Positions 32,701 through 44,700 of a stretch of DNA of 64,000 nt are shown here, in pieces. The position numbers were made by a program, and so were the translations under genes. The stretch comes from Plumapathes pennacea (Eukaryota > Cnidaria > Anthozoa > Antipatharia > Myriopathidae), in contig OZ038471.1 in the NCBI GenBank assembly GCA_964036295.1, forward strand, positions 8,720,684 to 8,784,683, given 5' to 3'. The notes beneath the pieces are model-generated. The model was not told the origin of the DNA. It did no database searches and was given only the letters and a program-made list of their open reading frames with translations. Position 1 is the first letter of the stretch. Every line of letters starts with the position of its first letter.

Positions 32701-35700
32701 AGTCAAGTTATCCCCGAACGAAGTGAGGGAAATAATTACAATGCTAATGCAGTAGTATCGCATCATTCGGAGACTCCAAGCGTGTCGCCATCTCGAAATT
32801 TAATGTTCGTCTGTCAGTCCGTCGTATGACCTCGTCCCCAGTTCCTATCGCTGCTTAACCAATAACAAAGGCCGGATCGATCACATCTGGTCCTGTAGTT
32901 TTACTTGCAGTAAGAGAAATTAGATACAGTATATTGCAGCTGTGTTTATGAAAATGGAAAACTGGAAAACTTGAAACACAAAAGTCTCGCGAAGCTCGTC
33001 TTCAAAAGAGAAGGGAACAGGCACGGGCAAGGCGAAATCGTGAAACGATCGAACAGCGCCAAATACGTCTAGAGAAAAGACGACAAACATGTTATAACCG
33101 ACAGCATCATGATCGGAAGCGTGCCGAAGAAACGGCTCCGCAAAGGGAACAGTGCTTGAAAGCAAATCGGGAGCTTCAGACGCCGTTTGTGTTAAACTCA
33201 GATACTTATTCAGAAAGGACAAGCAACAAAGGTTAGTCAGATGAAATCGAACAATCACCGTGACAAATATATTCTATCCCGTATAGCTTGTAACTCGATC
33301 ACTTCAAGAATGTATTAGAATCTGTATGCTGATCATTTTCCCTCGAAGTATTGTTTTAATGCGCTTCTGTCACCAGTTTCGGCTACCGTATTCGCTCAGA
33401 GCAATCGGAACTTGGAGTCTTGAATGATTTAGTCAGATGTCTTATTTTTCTGTAATCTGACATGCGGTGATTGCAGCGAGAATCGTTCACAAACCCTTAG
33501 AAGTATGACTACAATCCTGGCCAAAAGTCATCTCGCCCCCCTCCCCCCATACAATGTTGACTGAGTGTGCTCAAAGTGCACACTCTTTAAGCAACTTTGT
33601 ATAGGAGGAGGCGGGAGCCGCTTTTGTTGTTGAACAAGAGTGATGGTGAAAAAATAGCATTTTTGCAGAGTGTCCCACATACTTTTGGCCAGGATTGTCT
33701 GAATTAGGCAATTTTACTAAAATTATCCATAACTTCTAGAGGCTTTTAAGTATTAATGCCAAACTTGAAATAGTTGTTTTTCGTGACCTTCTCTATATAT
33801 TCGAACAAAGTTTGCCTAATAAAAAACAGTTGGAACATTTCGCTGAATGACGTGCTCGTATCGCATGTGCTGAGCAATGTGATTGTGACGCAGTAAAAAT
33901 GTTACGGTCACAATTAAATGTAACGCTTTTAACGATTAAAAACTGAGGATAAAACCTTCGAATCGATTAATCGTTTATTTTACGATACTCAGACGTCGAA
34001 ATTCAACGAAAAACAGAAATTCAAATAGGAAAAGAAATTATTTCCGCGGAGCAGAGGGCTGGCCATTTGCTTGTGAATTAACGAAAATAGATCGTTTCGC
34101 GACATCGCGCGAGATTGTGGAAACTCAAAGTCTTCCGCTTTTCGAGTTGTTTGCCGCCGTAGTCTTAGGTATGTTTCTACGGTTCATCACACACGTATTA
34201 CCGCTCGATTCACACTCACGGTTCACCGTTTTGGGCTGCTTTACTAGGAACACAGTTATGCGCTATTAGTTTCTCTATTGATTGCTACAGGTTTAACAAG
34301 CAGGATGTTTACGTATAGACCATTATCATTCACTTTGTGAAAGTATTTACCAAAATTGAGACAGTTGAAAATGGTGAATCGTTATAACTTTAAGAAAAAA
34401 ACTTATTATTTTTTTTATAAGCTGTTGAAATGATGAACCGATGCAAAGATAGTATTCATTTAATTCGCAATCGTACGTTTTTTTATCCCCGAGCGAAGCG
34501 AAGCGAAGTGAGGGTAATAATCACGGCGCTAATGCAGCAAAATCTCTTTGTTTGGAGACTCCAAGCGAGTCGCCATCTCGAAATCTAATGTTCGTCAGTC
34601 TGTCATAGGGCGACCTTTTGGTTAGTTTTACTGACATCAATTACTGCACGTAACTGCGTTCACGAAAATGAATTTGAAAACTGGAAAACTTGAAACAGAA
34701 CGGTCTCGCGAAGCTCGTCTTCAAAAGAGAAGGGAACAGGCACGGGCAAGGCGAAATCGTGAAACGATCGAACAGCGCCAAATACGTCTAGAGAAAAGAC
34801 GACAAACATGTTATAACCGACAGCATCATGAACGGAAGCGTGCCGTAGAAACGGCTCCGCAAAGGGAACAGCGCTTGAAAGCAAATCGGGAGCTTCAGAC
34901 GCCGTTTGTGTTAAACTCAGATACTTATTCAGAAAGGACAAGCAACAAAGGTTAGTCAGATGAAATCGAACAATCACCGTGACAAATATATTCTATCCCG
35001 TATAGCTTGTAACTCGATCACTTCAAGAATGTATTAGAATCTGTATGCTGATCATTTTCCCTCGAAGTATTGTTTTAATGCGCTTCTGTCACCAGTTTCG
35101 GCTACCGTATTCGCTCAGAGCAATCGGAACTTGGAGTCTTGACTGATTTAGTCAGATGTCTTATTTTTCTGTCAAGACTAAAACTGTAACAAATACTGTA
35201 ATCTGACATGCGGTGATTGCAGCGAGAATCGTTCACAAGCCCTTAGAAGTATGACTAGGTCTGAAGCCCGTGTATAATTTGAAGTAAACCGTTCAAGTTT
35301 TGCTTTGTTTCTGGGAGAAATCATGTTGTTTTGAGCGGGTTCACATACAAAACAATTCAAGTCGTTAAATATGCATTCCTGAGTCTGGAGCATGCAGTCC
35401 AGAGTAAAAACAATAGGAAGCCTATTTAATTGTACTGCCTATGAATTCAAAATTGGAAAATCAGTGTTCCTTTTTTCCCGTACTACGACGGCCGACCAAC
35501 TTCAAAATTTGAGTATTAAATTTTGAGAATGTGCTTGGCAGACTATGAATTAATTTGACGTGCCGACCGTGGGAAATACGTACTTCGTCACGCAATCGAC
35601 TCTTTTTTCAACGCAAAAGTATAACACACACCATTCTTTTTCTCCTTCCTTTGCGTGTAGCACTTGACTTCGAAGAAAAGATTGAGTCAACATTTCGGTG

Positions 35701-38700
35701 AAACAAAGGCTACTCTTGTTGTGACCAAAGTAAAAGTCCCATCAATGGCAGAGCGAGGGGTATCTGCGATTATCGTATTTCTAGTAGTACGTAAAGTGAG
35801 ATTTTGTTCATTACCTGAAGGCATAGTCGAGTCATTTTCTCAGTGTGGTCAGTATTATGATAAACACAAGTGTGAACCGTGATGTGAATTATGGGTGAAT
35901 TGTGAACAAGTGCACCGCTAAATATCTGACCAAGCCCGCTGGGACTGGGAAGTGCGTTGCATGCTTTATAGTTGTAATTGTAGGTATCCAGTTTCATTGA
36001 ATTTTCAAAAAAAATACATCTCGACAGATACAAAATCACAAATATTTCCGTTGGTGCCTTCTCTGAATCAGCACTTGTTATAACACTTACTTTAAAAGTT
36101 GGCTACTCAATTTCGCGCCAATTTATGACATTTTTCTTAAATTAACCCCTATTTTTACCCTTATATTACTGAAAACTCGCGCTAAAATAATTGTTTTGCA
36201 GTAATTATATCACAAATACATGCACAGCGTTTATAAAAATTACCCAGCCAAGTTTGGCCACAATACATCAAATCCTCTAGAAGATATGGACATTTTAAAT
36301 TAACTCACATTATAGAGACAATCCTGGCCAAAAGTCATGGGACACTTAGCTTTTTATCTGAAAATGATGACAATTTTACACTTCCCGCCCCCTCCCCCCA
36401 TACAATGTTGACTGAGTGTGCTCAAAGTGCACACTTTTTAAGCAACTTTGTATAGGGGGAGGGGGGAGCCGCTTTTGTTGTTGAACAAGAGTGATGGTGA
36501 AAAAATAGCATTTTTGCAGAGTGTCCCACATACTTTTGGCCAGGATTGTAGGTCTAAAGCCCGTGTATAATTTGAAGTAAACTGTTCAAGTTTTGCTTTG
36601 ATTCTGGGAGAAATCATGCTGTTTTGAGCGGGTTCACATAAAACACAATTCGAATCATTTAATATGCATGCCTGAGTGTAGTGCATGCAGTCCAGAGTAA
36701 AAACAAATCGCACAGGAAGCCTATTTAATTGTACTGCCTATGAATTGAAAGTTGGAAAATCAGTGTTCCTTTTTTCCCGTACTACGACGGCCGACCAACT
36801 TCAAGGCTACGTTTACACTATACCGGATAGGATTTTGAGCCGTTGCGAAAACCTATCCGGTACAGTGTAAACACAAGGCCAGTGCGGAACATCTTTGTCA
36901 CAATCAATTAATGCAAATCGGAGTGTTTTCCTATCCGATACGGTTCCGTACCACTTTTTTAAGCGGAGCGGAGCAACAGCGCTCCGTTCCAAAAATCGGT
37001 CCGAAAAGAGCGTATCCAATGTAAACGGAAGGCCTATCCGGTACGTTTTTGCGACGCTACGGAAAGCTATCCGGTATAGTGTAAACGTAGCCCAAAATTT
37101 AAGTATTAAATTTTGAGAACGTGCTTGGCAGACTATATGAATTATAATTTGACGTGCCGACCGTGGGAAAAACGTACTTCGTCACGCAATCGACTCTTTT
37201 TTCAACGCAAAAGTATAACATAACCATTCTTTTTCTCCTTCCTTTGCGTGTAGCACTTGACTTCGAAGAAAAGATTGAGTCAACATTTCGGTGAAACAGA
37301 GGCTACTCTTGTTGGGAGTTACCAAAGTAAAAGTCCCATCAATGGCAGAGCGAGGGGTATCTGCGAAATACCGTATTTCTAGTCTATACTGTATGATACT
37401 TTTCTGGTTAGAAACTGGAAGTCTCTTTGGGAGTCTCGCTCTTGTCCCTACTTTCCATTTTAGTTTCTTCTGGTCTCAACCCACTGAACGAGCTCACTGG
37501 CAATTCCAGTCTTTTTACAATTCCAGTCTGAGTTACGCTTTTTGAGTGTAACAAATTTAAAACTGAAAGCGGAAATATTTTAGTTGTGCAGACTGCCCAA
37601 ACTGTCTCATTCACACGGTTTATCTCTCGCGAAGGCACTCTGAAAAATAAAAAAAATTAGCAAAAAAAGTCACAATATAATCCTACTTCATCACAGACCC
37701 AGGGCCATTTCTTCACAGTCCCGATGCATCAAACCACAAAATATACGGCGACTGTTGAAATACATGAAAGGCGTCGCAGGCACCCCAATCTTGATGTGAG
37801 ATTCCGTTAGAACTGTTTTTATATTTTCAAAAAAATAAAAAATAAAAAAAAGACTGAACTCATTTTGTTCCTTGTGTTGTTTTATCCATTATGTGCTGTT
37901 TTTGAGGCCGATTAAAACAATTCGGAGCGATATTTCAGGTGGTGGTGGTCCCCCTGTGAGAAAAATAGAAGGCTACGCACTAGCGAAACGACCGTTGATC
38001 GTACGAAGTCGAAAAATCACCCTAATCTTGCTCCACCAACCTATATTCTCCACGAGACTGATCATCGAAGGTTGGACTGTCTTTTCTCTTTACTTAAACG
38101 GCAAAATCTCGTTTCCTTGCCTTCAAAAAGCATACATTTCTGCAGGAAAAGACCAGCGGTTTACCTTCTCTTACATCGTTATTTAGCCAATCAGAATGCG
38201 CGTAGTATCATAGTTATTTTATGAAATAATGTGCCAGGGCAACAGCAACATAAACATATGGAATGGAAACGGTTCATTTCTTACCTGTATGTTTATGCTG
38301 ATGTTGCTGTTGTCTCACTGGTGCTTATGCTTGTCTCAAACTTTTATGTGACAACCAGACAACTGACATTTGTGCAGCAGGATCTCTCAACGAACCCTTC
38401 GATGCTTTACAAGGACAGCCCCTGTCAGTGTTTGGTGTATTCACAAAGTTTGGAAGATAATGACTTTTTATTTTCAAGTTTAGCAGCATTTCGCTGTGCT
38501 GCTTTCAGCCGATTGCCACTTTCTAGGGGTTGATACTGTCGAGTACATGTATATTATATGGCTAATCCCAATTGCTGCCTTGCTACAAATAATTTACAGT
38601 CATTGTAAGAGGCAAATCACTATTTAATATTGTGGTTCTAATGGTGAAATTTCTGAATGGCTTACCGTAATCTAGCAAGAGACATGATACATGTATACAG

Positions 38701-41700
38701 TGAACTGTTTCTCATCAGAAGTGCTTTTGCAATCTTTAAAGTGCATATAAGCCTTCAGATTTTACATTTATATACGACGTTAGGAAGTGATCTAAGCAAC
38801 TTATGCCCCGAAAAAAACTCTTTCCGGAGCGTCTCTATACATATACTTTTTTTTCCTTTTTTTGCCCGGTAAACATGCGAAAAAGCGCCATTTTGTCTTC
38901 CGGTTTTCATTTTGTCCGCGTAAAATGTTCGATGAAGAGCCTGGGTTCTGACGTCAAAGGAGTGGAATCTCGACTCGTCCGAACAGAGTTTCTTCCTGTT
39001 TTACTCCGTAATGCCTTATAGATGTGTTGTTGGAGGCTGCTCCAGTAAGCCAGATCAATGATTCGCGCTTCATAGGAGTCCGTTTTCGAAAGACTAGAGG
39101 TGAAGCGAGAAAGCGAAGGAGAAAATGGGCCCAGTTTGTCAAGGCCAAACGTGTAAAATGAGAGCCGACGATCTTTTCCGGATCTGCTCAGTTCATTTCG
39201 AACCAGATGATTTTGAAAAGCGCTTTCTGTCATTGCATGGAATTCACAATAGACGAATACTGATAAAAGATGATATTGGTGTTGTAGTTCAAAGTTGACA
39301 AGAGGGCGAAAGAAAAGACCGAGTAGTCGTTGGGTCCCACAATTTGTTGGCGGATAGTAAGTATTTATATTTAAACCAAAATTTATTCAGACGTGGGAAG
39401 TCTGATACCTTTTCTATCGTACATATCGAATAATGAGCAAACGTTCTTCAGAGGTTTATGGTCAATGAAGTCACACTGCAATTCATGTTTGGAACTGAAG
39501 AGAAAGATGGTTTTTCGGCTAGATTTTTCTAGGATTTTTCTAGTCAACTGACTGTGTGCCGTATTTGCGGCACATATTTACTCAAACAACTTGGCTTCCA
39601 CGTCGCCGAAGCTAGACGGCGGGCGCAGAAGTGGGAAAATTCTGGCAAACTCCGAGAGGGGTCGTGTTGACAGTTCGTCTGAAGTTGTCCGCTCGCCTGT
39701 TGATTCCACCGTGGCGAAAGCAAAATCCTCTAAACGGTAAAGAACGACGCTTCGACACGTGCTTCTTTTGTCTTCTGTGATTAGTTTTATTGTTTCACAG
39801 ACGTCGCCGTCGTCCTCTCGCGTCCTGTATCTTAAAGTCCCTATATGAGTAAAGGTGGTGTTACACTGGTCGATTTGCAGAAAGGCGACTTGCTCCAAAT
39901 TCACGTAACGGTGTTGCAAGTTTTTGAATTGCTTTCAAAAACTTGCAACGCGTTGCAGCACTGCAAACATTGCGAAAAATCATTCGCAATGGGGTATTAC
40001 ACCTGAACGACTTTTAGTGCAACATCGTATTGTTGCAAATCGTCGTTGCAAATCGACCAGTGTAACACCAGCTTAAAACGCGGATAAGTACTAGAAATAC
40101 GATAATAGCAGATACCCTTGCTCTGCCATTGATGGGACTCCCAACAAGAGTAGCCTTTGTTTTTACCGAAATGTTGACTCAATCTTTTCTTCGAAGTCAA
40201 GTGCTACACGCAAAGGAAGGAGAAAAAGAATGGTGTGTGTTATACTTTTGCGTTGAAAAAAGAGTCGATCGCGTGACGAAATACGTATTTCCCACGGTCG
40301 GCACGTCAAATTTATTTATACAGTCTGCCAAGCACGTTCTCAAAATTTAATACTTAAATTTTGAAGTTGGTCGGCCGTCGTAGTACGGGAAAAAAAGGAA
40401 CACTGATTTTCCAATTTTGAATTCATAGGCAGTACAATTAAATAGGCTTCCTGTGGGATTTGTTTTTACTCTGGACTGCATGCACCAGACTCAGGCATGC
40501 ATATTTAATGAGCTCGAATTGTTTTGTATGTGAACCCGCTCAAAACAGCATGATTTCTCCCAGAATCAAAGCAAAACTTGAACGGTTTACTTCAAATTAT
40601 ACACATGCTTCAGACTTTGTCATACTTCTGAAGGCTTGTGAACGATTCTCGCTGCAATCACCGCGTGTTAGATTACAGCAGTTGTTACAGTTTAAGTCTT
40701 GAAAGAAAAAATAAGACATCTGACTAAATCATTCAAGACTCCCAAGTTCCGATTTAACACAAAACGGCGTCTGAAGTTCCCGATTTGCTTTCAAGCACTG
40801 TTCCCTTTGCGGAGCCGTTTCTTCGGCATGCTTCCGTTCATGATGCTGTCAGTTATATGTTTGTTGTCTTTTCTCTAGACGTATTTGGCGCTGTTCGATC
40901 CTTTCACGATTTTGCCTTGCCCGTGCCTGTTCCCTTCTCTTTTGAAGACGAGCTTCGCGAGATCGTTATGTTTCAAGTTTCCCAGTTTTCAAATTCATTT
41001 TCGTGAAACGCAGTTACTTACAATTATTGCTTCGTTCAAATCTATTTTTCTTCCGAATGTCAGTAAAAACACTGGCGGAGACGCTAATTGATAATTATTA
41101 CGTCATTGCCTTAGGCACCTGGCCTAAAAAGTTGTACGACAGACTGACTGACTGACTGACTGACAGACGAACATTAAATTTCGAGATGACGACCCGCTTG
41201 GAGTCTTCAAATAACGCGATTTTGCTGCATTAGCGTCGTGATTATTACCCTCGCTTCGCTCGGGGATTAAATTACAGATATACCACGTAAACAAATCCAC
41301 AACTTGGATATATTTTACACTTACCAACTACTGACTCAAAAACTTCCTTCCAAGTGATCTTACAGTGTTCACAGTTCTTGTTCCGTTTCCCTCTCCTTTA
41401 CGGAGGAAGGCGAGAAACGGAAGCCCAACGGCTGCACAGTCTCTCAGCAGCTGCCGTGCTTACTTTTCTTCATCTAGCAATGATTTCTGGAATTTACTTT
41501 AGCTCGCAGGCTCTCACGATTTATATAAGATTCCAGGAGATTTGGATGCGATGTGATGTCATGGCAGATGAATGCAAGAGGAGACATATAATGGAGTTTG
41601 GAGTTCCAGGAAAAAAATTACATTCATTTTACTTGCCACTAAATTGCTTCTTTAGTAAATTTAAACTGGAGAACTAGAGTGGAGCTTTCTATTCCCACTT

Positions 41701-44700
41701 TGGTGTGTAGACAATCGACCGTTTCTCAAAAGAAATGAGCTGAACTGACTGAGCACACTACTCTTTCGCAGACTTTCGAAGCAACAGCTAGCATCGAGAG
41801 TGGTCTGTTGTTGGATGCTATCTCGTGATCTCCTTTTAACAGTGTGTTGTATTTTACGTCAGGATTTTATCATATAGCTAATTAAGTAATTAAGGTTCTG
41901 TTTATGTTACATTTACTATTATACTACCGATCATCAATAATAACTTTATTACTGTAATACGAGATCCCGTGACTAACACGAGGAGATTATGTAACAGATT
42001 GTGTAAGACGGAGAAGAAGAGTGAGGTGATTAAAGAACGCGAAAGATACAGTCCTAAAGTGTACGTGTAGAACCGGCAGAGCGGAAGTTCGCTCGACACA
42101 GTGGTATTACTTCCGCTTCTTTCCACGCATCAGGAAATGTTGAAGTCGAAAGAGTGGTTTATGATGTTGGTTAATGGCCCTAGGATGACTGGGAGGCAGT
42201 CCTTCTCCACGCGTATACTGATCTTGTCAGGACTTGGGGACTTGTTCGCTGGCATTGCTGATATAATACGCTGTACCTCCGTGCAGGAGACTGGTCTAAA
42301 ATTGAACACCTCACATGGAGAACTGCAAATAGGCGGGAATGATGGGCTTGATGTAGTTTGCTGATGTTATTGTCCCTCGCTAACCTCGTGGCCGCCTCGG
42401 CTGCGTTCCTGCCGACTGATGAGAAGAACAGATTAAAGTCTTCAGCGACTAGCTTGGGATCCTTGCTATAGACGTGAGCTTCCTTTTCTTTGAAGGGAAT
42501 AGTGTTCTTGATTATTTTCCAAAGGGATCCCGGGTTGTTCTTATGTTTCTGGACTTCGCTGGAGACATGATTTCTTTCAGCATTTCTAAGTGTGACTTTG
42601 ACGGTGTTACGTAATTCCTTGTAACTATCCCAATCGTAGCTGTCTGCTGAAAACGGTGATGAAGTCGGTCCCTGGCTTTCATAAGGTCCTTTATTTCTGC
42701 CGTTACATACGGACAGGGACGGCTTTGGATCTTTATGGTCCTGATCGAAGCATGTGTTTCGACCACGTTTTGAAGGACGTCATTGAAGATAATCATTTTA
42801 GTGTTTACATCATCTTCTGCGAGGATGGAAAGAAGACGGTCCGATTTGGTGGCTGGGCTCGTAATTCTTAAAGCTTCGAGCAATGATGTAAGAGGTTGGA
42901 GGCTTGGGCAGCTTCAGCACGGCATAGACGGGAAATGGCAAATGACGCCGCTATCACGCACGATGTCAGAGGTAGAAGCGAGGATGACGTCGATAAGTGA
43001 TTGACTGGTGTCTGTAATCCTTGTTGGTGAATTTATCACTTGTGCGAGGTTTAACTCAGTAGAGACGTTAGAAAGTGCTCGGTTGTCGGGGCAATCCTTC
43101 AAAGTATTACAGTTCAGGTCGCCTTGGACGATGATAGGTGTATTTAGCGTGAGAGCTTGGATATAATTGGGCTTCAATAATTCCTCAAAACATGTCATTG
43201 GGCAATCGGGTGGGCGATATGCCACGCATATGAAGATGGACTTCGTATTCTTGCATTGGAGTTTCAACCAAAGCTGGTGAAAATTATTGTCAGATATTTG
43301 TGACATATCCTTCAAGGTGGAAACTTTGCTATCCTTCCGGCTGTACGCGCAGACTCCTCCACCTTTCTTGTGTAGACGATCGAGTATGTATAACTTGTAC
43401 CTGTCGATATTGATCTCGCTGTTTGTGACTGTGGTGTTCAGCCATGTTTCAGAAATTGTAAGTACATCCATTTTGCTGGAGATTGCAAGTTCCCTGAGCT
43501 GAATGAGATGGGTTACGTTTCGCAAAGAGCGAATGTTCAAATGTGCGATCTTAAGCCCAGTCACGGTTGCGTTACTTTCAACTGTGGTGTTGTTTTCATG
43601 AGATGTGTAAACGGCAGTCCGTGGGAGATGACGGCCAACATAGATGAGATTGTTTGCATTGACACCGTGTTGACGCAGATAACAATAGTTCAGATGAGTG
43701 CATCCAGCCTGATCCGAGGTATTGTTTTCACGGACAAGAGTGTCGGTAGGAATGTGAATAATAAATCGAGAACGACAGTGAATGATTTTAATTCCCTTTA
43801 TGGTTTTATGGCTTTATGGACCCGGGGCAGTGGTCGATAACGACCAGAGGCTCTTATACTTAGCAGTTGACTCCTTGAGTAGGTTCTGGACAAGTGATTA
43901 GTATGCAAATTTACTTGCTCAACAGAACAGTTCCTGCCAGAGTTTAAATCGAGTTGTTGAACTGTCGGTCCTGGATTTATCGAGATATCCATGAAGACGG
44001 TGATGTTAAGAGGAGGGTCATGACCAGGAATAGCCAAAAATGTCGAACCATGCTTGGAACGTTTGGCGAAAGCTCTGCCAGTTCGATGAATGTCATTCGA
44101 CAGCCTGCGCTCCAGAGCTTGAAGGCGTACATTCAGATAAACCACCTCACATCTGGCAGCAGGATCTAAATTGCCGTTGCGAATGGTCAGATAGCTTCCG
44201 CTCGACTTTATAGATAAAGGACGAACAATTCTCGATGTCGGTGCCGAGTAACACAGCCAAAAAAGAGTAAGATAAGTGAGCAACGAAATTAACCTGGCCG
44301 CCATCATTGGCGCCTAATTAAATCTGCTTAATCATTCGCCATAACTTCTTCTGATGGCAAAGGCGAACTGTGGCGGGGGAACATCTGGGCGCGCGAGGTA
44401 GCACCTCACTTCCATGCCAGTTCTTCTCGCTCGCAATCGCCATTATGTTTGTCAAACATTAACCAACCAGAAATACGATAATCGCAGATATCCCCTCGAC
44501 CCATAGGTGGGTTTTCGGGATGTGGGATTCTTCTCTGTTTTTCGTTTGGTGATTATTAATCGTATACAAACCATGGTTGTGTGTCGCAACGTCACCAGTC
44601 GGCCGGCCGCTAGCTAAAAAAGACTTTTGTCGCACGGAGTCTGGTATATAGTTCAGACTATGTGTAGTGCAGAGTGATGCGTTTTCAAGTTTCTGTGAAA

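Larger units (their letters stand above)
33512..36548. mobile_element. 3,037-bp TA-flanked element with composite ends
   Basis: Outer ends CAATCCTGGCCAAAAGT and its inverse are flanked by TA at 33510-33511 and 36549-36550. Helitron copies elsewhere (35250, 60560) have a single TA here, so the boundaries are exact. Each end is itself a unit (33512-33697 and 36319-36548) bounded by the same CAATCCTGGCCAAAAGT inverted repeat, and inverted similarity continues beyond it (CTTCTAGAGG, CCAAACTTG). Ends and TA duplication are Tc1/mariner-like. No transposase was seen; the middle contains Helitron H2. Confidence 0.78.
32711..37382 (+). mobile_element. Helitron H1, host to two further insertions
   Basis: It starts TCCCCGAACGAAGTGAGGG after an A and ends CCGTATTTCTAG before a T, with the GCAGA...TCTGC hairpin a few bases upstream of the end, as Helitrons require. 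It contains an STPR-like frame (32950-33235), is split by a 3,037-bp TA-flanked element (33512-36548) and by a 290-bp MITE (36805-37094). Without these insertions it would be about 1.34 kb. No Rep or helicase domain is present, so it is non-autonomous. Confidence 0.82.
32517..37515 (+). repeat. Dispersed repeat A, copy 4 (3' part), split by a Helitron
   Basis: 32517-32710 (AAGTCAAACTGTCAAAATC ... GGCAAAAGTCAAGTTA) continues at 37383 (TCTATACTG ... GAGCTCACTGGCAATTCCAG). Copy 5 at 49790-49815 reads this junction uninterrupted, so the Helitron at 32711-37382 inserted here. Confidence 0.8.
42105..44310 (-). mobile_element. CR1-like LINE, 5' part, missing the reverse transcriptase
   Basis: Three minus-strand frames in order: N-terminal region (43798-44307), apurinic-type endonuclease (42914-43564) and the linker before reverse transcriptase (42512-42883, continuing in another frame to about 42110 with VKVTLRNAERNH and GSLWKIIKNTIP phrases). 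The reverse transcriptase catalytic region and 3' UTR are absent. That is unusual, since LINEs normally lose their 5' end, and implies later deletion or insertion at 42.1 kb. At least two frameshifts; not functional. Confidence 0.8.

Noticed and set aside
34660..34977. 105-codon minus-strand ORF repeated at 33, 41 and 56 kb
   Set aside because: It is the antisense of the Arg/Glu-rich STPR-like frame, kept open by codon composition.
41354..41677. 107-codon plus-strand ORF as a gene
   Set aside because: No domain, no start context, no flanking splice support and no repeat partner; length is within chance for this composition.
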